A DNA stretch of 64,000 nucleotides from Dipteris shenzhenensis (lineage: Eukaryota; Polypodiophyta; Polypodiopsida; Gleicheniales), in assembly GCA_047967505.1 (NCBI GenBank), contig CM106539.1; one strand, written 5' to 3'. Below are positions 56,641 through 64,000 of the stretch, piece by piece; the stretch's first letter is position 1; the number at the start of each line of letters is the position of its first letter. The notes under the pieces were generated by a model. It did no database searches, was not told where the DNA came from, and saw only the letters and a program-made list of their open reading frames with translations. A program made the position numbers and the translations under genes.

Positions 56641-59223
56641 TTGATGCAAAATATATGAACAATTTTTGGACTCGAATGCGGGTCTCACGTGACCTAACTA
56701 ATTAACATAAATACATTTTCTTTTGTTTAATTAGGAGTAGCTACAACCACCTCCAAGAGACAATGTGGTGGTTGCCCCAAACCAACATCAGTATGTGTTC
56801 ATGAATCTAAATTAGTGGGGGAGAGCTATGTGTAGATGATAGGTGGTGAGTTGTACATAGATAACAGGTGGTGAGGAACATGTCGATGATGGGTGGTGAG
56901 CTATGGGTAGATAACATGACAAAGTATGGATAGTATGATGTACAATGATGTAGCATAGAGACTATGCAAAGGAGGGTAGATCCACTCGTATAAGGACATG
57001 TGTCAAGATCTACAGTGTTTAGAATAGCAAGTTTTGATAGTGTATCTCATTATTACATGAGTAAAGGTATCATTACACCAAGATCAATTTTGGCGCTCAT
57101 GAGTCCACTCAAAATTCAAAAATATCACCCACCAGTGCATTGCATCACAGCCCCAAAACTAGCCCTAAAATAGTTTCATGGATTGGTCCTTGTCAGAAAT
57201 TTTATTGAGGCCAAATCACTTGAGGGATTTGACAAGAAGCAGCTTTTAGGTGCTAGAAGGAAGATTCTAAGTAGTCATAAATGGAGATTCTAGCTAAACA
57301 AGTCTCCCATGGACTAATCCATAATAAGAGATCCCCAAATAGAAGACAATAATCCCATACAAAGGAAGGACATGCCTCAAATCCGATCAAAAGAAAAATA
57401 CCTACGTGTGAGTCAAAGGTGAAGTAGGAACAAAGCCACTAAAATATTCATGCCAATTCAGAATAAGAATCAATCCATGATCACATTCAAGTTAGCCAAG
57501 GTGCACAAAATAGAGCCATGACCATAATCATCACCACAGTTGGAATTAATATTGATACCAAGATCAATTTTAAGGTTCCAAGAGAATATTGTGAGTTCAA
57601 GATCGAGATTGAGATTGAGAATTATATTCTACCACTAATTGAGATTGAGATTCCATTTGAGACTACAAAACCTTGAAATTGAGATTGCATTTGAGACTAC
57701 AAAACCTTGAGATTGCATTTGAGACTAGAAAACCTTGAGATTGGGATTAATATACCAAAGGTAGAGCATGGGGGTGGTGGGAAAATATGTCCTCCTTCCT
57801 ATGGAAGTACTTTCTTTGTAGGGTAAAGAAACTCTCTCTTTCCAATTTTGAGTTATGAATTTATATGAAAAATATACTTCTAAAATTGGGTGCCCAACAT
57901 TACTTGAGCTAACTTTGTTTATGGTGCTTTATCCTTGCATTTGATGACTTAATCATGCCATGAGAGAACCACTCAAGCATTTCGTGAAGAGTCTTTAAGC
58001 TTTGAACAATTCCACCTTCATGCAAAGTATTATAAACTATACACCTCTTGCTCTATAATGTGACTTGTGCATACCTTGGGTTACTAAAACATTAAATGGA
58101 CCATGGACCATGAGCATAAATAATGTTTTGGATTTGAAGGATATATACATTACGTTAAAACCCTAAATATTTAATTGCAATAATCAAAAGATTTACAATG
58201 GAGAAAGACTAGACCATGTATTAAGGAGTGTGTGACACCCCATTTAGTCTATGATTGAATTTGATTCCTTACAACATTTTTTTCATTTTTGCAAAAAAAT
58301 TCCATCTTAGGATGGAAATCTATGTTCTAGAATCCTATACAAAAATCCAAGAAAGAAAATGATTCCAAAGTGTGTTTTTCTTAAATTTCAAACTATTATT
58401 TCACTACAAATTTCCAAGCGTCAAATTGTAGCGTACTAGAAAATATACATATTTCTTGTTGGGACAAATTATTGTAATGGGATCATACCAAAGGTTACAA
58501 GGTCTATGATTTATGAGCATGATCACATGAGTGAGTGTTTGAACACATGTGTGTGTAGGTATGATGTGTCAGTTATTTATGTGTAATTGAGAGATATTGG
58601 GAGAAATCTATGGATCTAGATGCTCTACTAATCTCACATATGATGTCATACATGGAGGTCACGTGTGCTTGTATATTGGCCATCTCCCATATGAATAAAC
58701 ATAGTTTTTCTTCATCTTTTGTCCACACCATGTTTCCATTGATTCTACAACATGTGGAATAAGAGCCCATTGAGCCTTCATGAGCCTACCCTAACCCTTA
58801 GCTTCATCTTCTTCATCACTTTCATCCTCCTCCACCTTCACCCATTTTTCCCAATTTGATCTAGACCTTGGGGGCAAAATTAGGGAGCTAAATTACACCA
58901 TGCATTGATCCCTTGCAACTGGATCTTCCCCACACTAGGATGACTGTCTATACCAGTCCATGCCTTGACATTTTACTCGAAGCTGCATTTTAAAAAAAAA
59001 TCACCAATTTTCTACTACTACAAGACATCAAACCAAAAGTCCTCTTATCTCTGGCTGGCAACAATGTTTGGCTAGATTTGATGAATGTTTGGCAACAATG
59101 CTTTAGTATTCAGGGCACATTTGATGAATGTTTGGCTAGATTTGATGGTGGTCTCTCTGTTGACCTCTGCATCTATTTTGCCTTTCTTTGCTGCTGGATC
59201 TTGCCCACAAATCATGATTCATT
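56641..59223. other. long region without recognised genes
   Basis: AT-rich. It contains a ~28-40-bp minisatellite at 57652-57748 with unit GAGACTACAAAACCTTGAGATTGCATTT, and TTTGATGAATGTTTGGC repeated at 59077 and 59109. No coding content was recognised. Confidence 0.5.
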
Positions 59224-60440
59224 CCCCTAGAAAGATGATGTTTTGGTAAGGTTTTGGATGAAGATGAGTTTTTGAAGGAGATGGTGCACTGTTGTCCTGA
59301 TGGCTTTGATAGTTCTATGGATCAATTTGGTGGTGGCGGAGGTTCGGTTACGTATTACATTTCTGGTTTATTTAAGGATCGTGTTTTCCATTTCCATGCT
59401 AGATCTCCGGTTGTGAATGGTGAATGGGGGATATTTTTCTTGATTTGATGTGGTGGACGGAGTTTTAGTTAGTTGTGACCAACTACTTTAGTAGTTTTCG
59501 GTCAATTTTGGTTGTTCTGTCCGATTTGCCAAAATGGCAGTTGTAATGGAATATTTGGCTATCGTAATGGAAAATGTTACCTGTTGTTGGAGGTAACTCT
59601 TTGCGAAAGCATTTAATTTGCAACAACTTTAACTTGAATGCGATTACGTGTCAATTGGAAGTTGATTCTGCTAAATTTTTTCTTGTTGGGAATGCTTAAG
59701 CGTGCATCTAGTATTTCTTTGTTTTCCGGCGGCGCTGTTTGAATTTTTTATGTATGTATATTCTGAGGTAGAGTTGGATTAAATCGGACGGCTGTGATTC
59801 GGACCTTGACGGGAACATGTTGGACGCGTGCAAGAGGAATCGTCTTCCAGGGAACTTGCCGTGTTTGCCAAGCTTTTGTCCCTTGCATCATATATTTCAT
59901 TACCTACGACGCATATCTTCCACAGCTATACCTTCTTATACTTTTACGCTCCGCCAAAGCTGAATTCCGTGCACTACCTCTAGCCCACACAAATTCATAG
60001 AATCTCCCTCGACCATGACTGCTGCTCACTGTCACTTGAGGCCTCCCCGATCATGCTTAAGGCTGTTCTTAAAATTTCTATCTTCATGCTTTAGGTGCTC
60101 TGACACTACTAATGAGTGCGCGCTCGAGAGAAACTTACTAAAGAAATCCGTTTTTGAAGCGGCGGAGTCCTTCAATCCGAATGACAAAGAGCTGATGGAT
60201 GCCCTTCGATACTTATCTCGTGGAAAGCCTCCACTCGTAATGTAAGATCCGGAGTCCAATTGTTTGAAGTTAATTCTTAAATGGTAAATGCTGGTCTTCA
60301 AATCCCAGCTTCGGCTACGTATATGAGAGGCCAAGCTCTGCCGCTATGGACACATCGCGCTTTGGAGATCTTAGTCGTGAAGCATATGCTTTATGTGGCC
60401 ATATCGAATATGTATGAAATGCCTTAAGGGCGATTAGCAT
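59224..60440 (+). other. possible remnants of a plant gene, unrecognised
   Basis: Three short plus-strand frames have less repetitive, more coding-like composition: 59254-59448 (contains LKEMVHCCPDGFDSSMDQF and a Gly run), 59794-60000 (Cys-rich, hydrophobic) and 60015-60245 (MTAAHC start; LERNLLKKSVFEAAESFNPND and DALRYLSRGKPPL). A continuation in another frame near 60245-60420 reads RDPESNCLKLIL...HRALEILVVKHML. No family was recognised. They could be exons of one gene or transposon debris. Confidence 0.25.
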
Positions 60441-61490
60441 TTCTTACGAGACGGGCGATTAATGTAACACGCTTTCTACAAAAGAATCGATATTCTTTTG
60501 TAAACGATACCATTTTGTGCTGTTTTCGACTCAATACCCATTACTCATCTTACTTCTTGACTCTACCTTTTTCTCACCAAGATACGGTTTATACGTTTTA
60601 TCTCCTCCCCTCTTCACGATCCCAAGTGCAATGATGAGAGGCTCTTCTTAGAGCTATATGGAAGCCTTGAAGGTTAGTCTCTCCTAGGTAGAAACCAAAG
60701 TCCTTATAATTAGAAGCATATGAACTTTTGTCTTTGCATAAGTCTATTAGTATTGGTGCGCTTGAGTATGGATAAAAAAGGTCCACAAAATTAGAATTTC
60801 ACATAAAGTTTCTTTAATTGGGGGCATGTGACAAAAAATGCAAAGTAAAGGTTAAGCCCTCCTCTAGCTAGGCATCCCTTCATATCTTTTGATAGTGTCT
60901 AATCTTTGCTATGAGATAGAAAGCTCCATGACCTAATGTGTGAGTCTTTAGTAGCATGGCCTCCTTAAAGGTAGTGCTATAATGAAGGATCAAAACTCTT
61001 TTGTGAAGTTCCACATGTAATGCTAATTTTTTTTGTGTGTGGAGATCATCCTATTAAAATTGCCTTTTAATAGGCCAACACCCTTTTTAAAAAAAAATTC
61101 TTTATCTTTTGCATCCAAAAGCACTTGCTTAACGACTATACTTGGAGGCAATCCCACACACATTTGTACATTCTTGTTTGCTCAATTAACTTACATGACA
61201 TCAAGGGCTGTAGAGAACATGTCTGGCAAATGAGAGGGAGCAAAAGAAATAAATACCTACTCACGAGACTCTCTTGCTTTCTTGTAAATGACACGAAAAG
61301 GCGAAGTTCAAGAGAATAGATAAAGCCTCTTATAAATGGAAAAACTATTTGCAACAATCCATATCGCATTATTATAGGATTATCACATGGCATATATTGG
61401 GATTTGGCTAATAGAGCAAAGTATGGAGTAAAATCTAGCATTCATGGAAACATAGGAATCCCAAAACAAGAGCCTCAACGGTTGTAGCAA
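60441..61490. other. region without recognised genes
   Basis: AT-rich sequence with short unsupported frames. Confidence 0.45.
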
Positions 61491-61498
61491 CAACTATT

Positions 61499-62140
61499 TT
61501 GAAACACTATAATCATGAAAATGCTTTAACTCAACCCCATCTATTTGAAATGCATCTTTCAATAGGTTTAACAAAAAAAGAAGTATTTAACTCTATTGGA
61601 GAAACACTGAGGCAAAGAGGGCATGCTATGGCATCTTTTTATACTTTTTGTATACTCTTTGCAAGAAGATATTTAGACAGGTTAAAATCCTAAAGAGGCG
61701 AAAAATGTCAAAGTGTAGTGTCAGTGATAATCTAAAGCAAGCACTTGAGAGTGCAACGTCTCCACAACAAAGAGAATCATACCAAAAAAGGAGAGAATTT
61801 CATCATGGACTTATTCGGCATTGTAGACTAAAATATACATTTTGGAAGGAGCAAGCTATTTCTCATCCAAATGAGTACCGTTGTAACATCTGTTATGAAG
61901 TCAATTCAGAGTGTACATGCAGAAACAGGTCACCTACTACCAAATTTGAGATATAGACAAACAATTGCAGATGAGAGAATAAGAATGTACTCTTCTTTGC
62001 ATTTTGCTCAATGCTAATCACTCATCAAATCTTCGATGAGATGAGATTAAAGTTGGGTTTTTGTTGGTTGGACACACACATGAGGATATCATCATATTTT
62101 TAGCACAGTCTTAAGAGAGCTAAAACATAGTGACATGGAG
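61499..62140 (+). pseudogene. DUF7869-like protein fragment
   Basis: Successive frames give KMSKCSVSDNLKQALESA, HHGLIRHCRLKYTFWKEQAI, SHPNEYRCNI, then TNNCR-stop-ENKNVLFFAFCSMLI and, after a frameshift near 62050, GFLLVGHTHEDI. This order (FxKCxxCxxLK; H..LI..R..Y....E.A; DNCxRENKN..xFAF; FLLVGHTHEDID) is characteristic of the DUF7869 group, a family of unknown biochemical function found scattered in eukaryotic genomes and often thought to be element-borne. The Asp of DNC and the usual IIDGMDQ segment are altered, and stops and a frameshift show it is not functional. An upstream frame at 61499-61693 may be part of the same protein. Confidence 0.7.
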
Positions 62141-63400
62141 ACGATGGATGACTTCATAAGAAAATGTGGAGTGTGTGTGTGTGTAGATAACTATTAGTAT
62201 AGACTAAGCTTAGGCTAAATGAGAAGTAGTATAAGACAAGAGAAAAGGCCGCAAAGAACAAGTGAACTATAAAAAAGCACAGAATGTCAACCTCATGTAA
62301 ACATGAAACGTTTACAAAACATTGTGAGTGCGAAGCAGTGATAAATAGATACTCAAATTAACGACACTGCATGCCAAAGTTGCCCTAGCACATATGCGAG
62401 TGTTTCCAGTTATCACATGTTTGAGTCGACACACGTCACCTTTGTTGCCAATACAAGAGCAAAGTCTAAAGACACACACAGAGTAACCCAGCATAAAGCA
62501 ACGAGAGAAAAGCACAAGGTAAAGGGATGCCCACAAGTAGTGAAGACAAGGCTATGGCTTCAGCTAAGGTTTTCAATGTATCACTGATAACTCTTAGTCG
62601 TGTTCCTACAACTGCTCATTCGTAGAGGGCTTCTCTACTAATTAATGTAACAAATGCTCATTAATAGAGGGCTTCTCTACTAATTCCTCCCAGCCATGGT
62701 TTCCAGTGATCCTCTATCTCATGAGTCTTGTTTCCTTTTTCATCACCATGGAGATCTCTCTATGGAAACCTCCCCTTAGCCCAATGCTTGCAAAGTGGCC
62801 TCCTCCCTTGGTGCCATGTGTCCCACAAGGGACCTTAGTACCCTTCTAGCCCTCTCATGAGCTCCCCTTTGCACCTCTTAACTAATGTCTAGGCCTAGGC
62901 GTGACCCTACACCCAAACCCTCTAGGCCTCATAATATGCAAGCACCGTCAAGCCCTCTGGTTTCCTGCCTAACCACTATCACACCACATGGTTCCGGAAT
63001 TATGGTTGGTGTAACAGCCCAGCCCACCCAGGAAGCCACCCAACCACTCCCACCCTCCCTTCCTCGCACCAATCTTCCTGAGTACTCTTCCAACTCCTGT
63101 AACACCACCACCACATAGCACGAGACCTCCATGTCCATCTCATGTACTACTCTAGTTGACCTCCCAGGAGAGGCCACCCTTGAGGTGTCACCTGAGCGGA
63201 ATCAAAGCCATCTGGAGAGTAGAGATCATGATGTCTCCTCCTACGAGGGTTTTCATACTTGTCGGACGTGCGATATGATCCCATGTCTAATTTGGGGGGA
63301 TTGGACAAACGTAGACACAAACACGAAGACAAAAAAAAAAAAACAAGAGCGGGTAAGAAGCAGATAGACAATTAATTACTTAAGTTCCCTTTTTCAACTT
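62141..63400 (+). other. unassigned region with Pro-rich block shared with 12 kb
   Basis: 62790-62960 repeats the block at 12030-12232. Around it two plus-strand frames (62885-63118, Pro/Ser/Thr-rich; 63131-63367, containing FHTCRTCDMIPC and a Lys-rich tail) could be a decayed protein, but no family was identified. A duplicated word GAGGGCTTCTCTACTAATT lies at 62624 and 62666. Confidence 0.35.
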
Positions 63401-63404
63401 TTCT

Positions 63405-63890
63405 TTGAATTAGCCATCCTTATGAGTCAACCGCTATGGCAAAGAGCAGTGGAGAAAGAGGGCATCCTTGTCTAATGGATCTCTTTAAAGAGAAAGCATT
63501 TGATGTTTTGCCATTGACTTCCACTTTTGCTTTTGCCCCTTCTAGCAATGCACTAATATCGTTCTTGAAAACAGGACCGATTCCCATGTCCTATAAGGAC
63601 TAGAGGATGAAGTCCCATTCCATTCTGTCATAGGTTTTGTCAAAGTCAAATTTCATGAAGCAAATGTCCTACCCATGTTCTTCTACATATTCTAGTCCTT
63701 CCCATAGTGTGAGGATTGCTTCAAGAATGTGTCGTCCCTGTATAAAGCCTTTTTGGTCCTCTCTAACCCATGCCTGCATTTTCCCTTTTAACCCTAGTGC
63801 TAATACCTTGGCAAATATTTTGTAGCAGGTGTTCAACATTGTGAGCGGCCTCCAGTTCTTGAGCATCTATAACTCCTTTGTTGCTTGAAT
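63405..63890 (-). mobile_element. L1-like LINE reverse transcriptase fragment
   Basis: Minus-strand frames give NWRPLTMLNTCYKIFAKVLA near 63855-63800, WVREDQKGFIQGRHILEAIL near 63775-63710, then MKFDFDKTYDRMEWDFIL (63655-63605) and, after a stop, SIRQGCPLSPLLFA (63475-63435). These are consecutive reverse-transcriptase blocks of a plant L1 element. It is a different family from the copy at 1-1800, which has WRPITLLDTAYK. The upstream endonuclease is not seen in the remaining 100 bases. Confidence 0.93.
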
Positions 63891-64000
63891 AGTTTATCCT
63901 CCTAATTATGACAAAAGAATGCTTATTAGAAGATGTTAGAAAAGAAATCTACAAGATCAATGGCATTGTTAGATATGCTTATTATGATATCACCTTATAT

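Overview
This is nuclear DNA from a land plant with a large genome dominated by transposable elements. The evidence is a plant-type HMGB gene with seven spliced coding exons, a plant-type NOB1 gene, Copia and Gypsy LTR retrotransposons primed by initiator-Met tRNA, L1-like LINEs, a CACTA-like fragment and abundant CT/GA microsatellites. The mix (decayed elements, a PIF1 helicase next to an endonuclease domain, a DUF7869-like remnant) fits a fern, another early-diverging vascular plant or a gymnosperm better than a compact angiosperm genome, but the sequence does not settle the species. No prokaryotic or organellar gene order, rRNA, tRNA or CRISPR array was recognised.

Layout. 0-6.5 kb: two L1-like LINE pieces on the minus strand (ORF2 reverse transcriptase, ORF1 zinc-knuckle protein), a scrap of Gypsy gag, several copies of a short dispersed repeat and a ~0.6 kb polypurine tract. 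6.5-13.6 kb: a degenerate minisatellite, a dispersed repeat split by a ~1.5 kb insertion that includes a possible solo LTR, and two Copia LTR/primer-site junctions. 13.7-15.3 kb: the first two coding exons of NOB1 (18S rRNA 3'-end endonuclease) on the minus strand; its zinc-ribbon exons were not found, and the following intron contains a Copia LTR. 16.5-18.9 kb: a decayed, unrecognised repeat module followed by a kinase-like sequence.

21.2-28.5 kb: a full-length Copia element with 5-bp target duplications whose linker/reverse-transcriptase segment is inverted inside the element; it lies against an antisense Copia fragment, which itself abuts an antisense gag fragment. 28.4-32.2 kb: a decayed plus-strand series of an RPA-like OB-fold/zinc-finger protein, a PIF1-type helicase and an exonuclease-endonuclease-phosphatase domain, interpreted as a Helitron/Helentron-like element. 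34.2-35.3 kb: a complete HMGB gene on the minus strand.

36.5-41 kb is largely repeats and unassigned sequence. 41.2-45.5 kb holds a Copia gag scrap and the N-terminal part of a CACTA-like transposase gene. An apparent short intron of that gene contains a complete gag-only (TR-GAG type) LTR retrotransposon with target duplications and LTRs. 46.9-49.5 kb: a 5'-truncated Gypsy element of the dual-RNase-H (Tat-like) kind. 49.5-61 kb is mostly non-coding with local duplications. 61.5-62.2 kb: a DUF7869-like remnant. 63.4-64 kb: another LINE reverse transcriptase on the minus strand.

Only NOB1 (ribosome maturation) and HMGB (chromatin architecture) look like functional host genes, and nothing suggests that they act together. 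The other coding sequence is mobile-element protein at different stages of decay, much of it nested.
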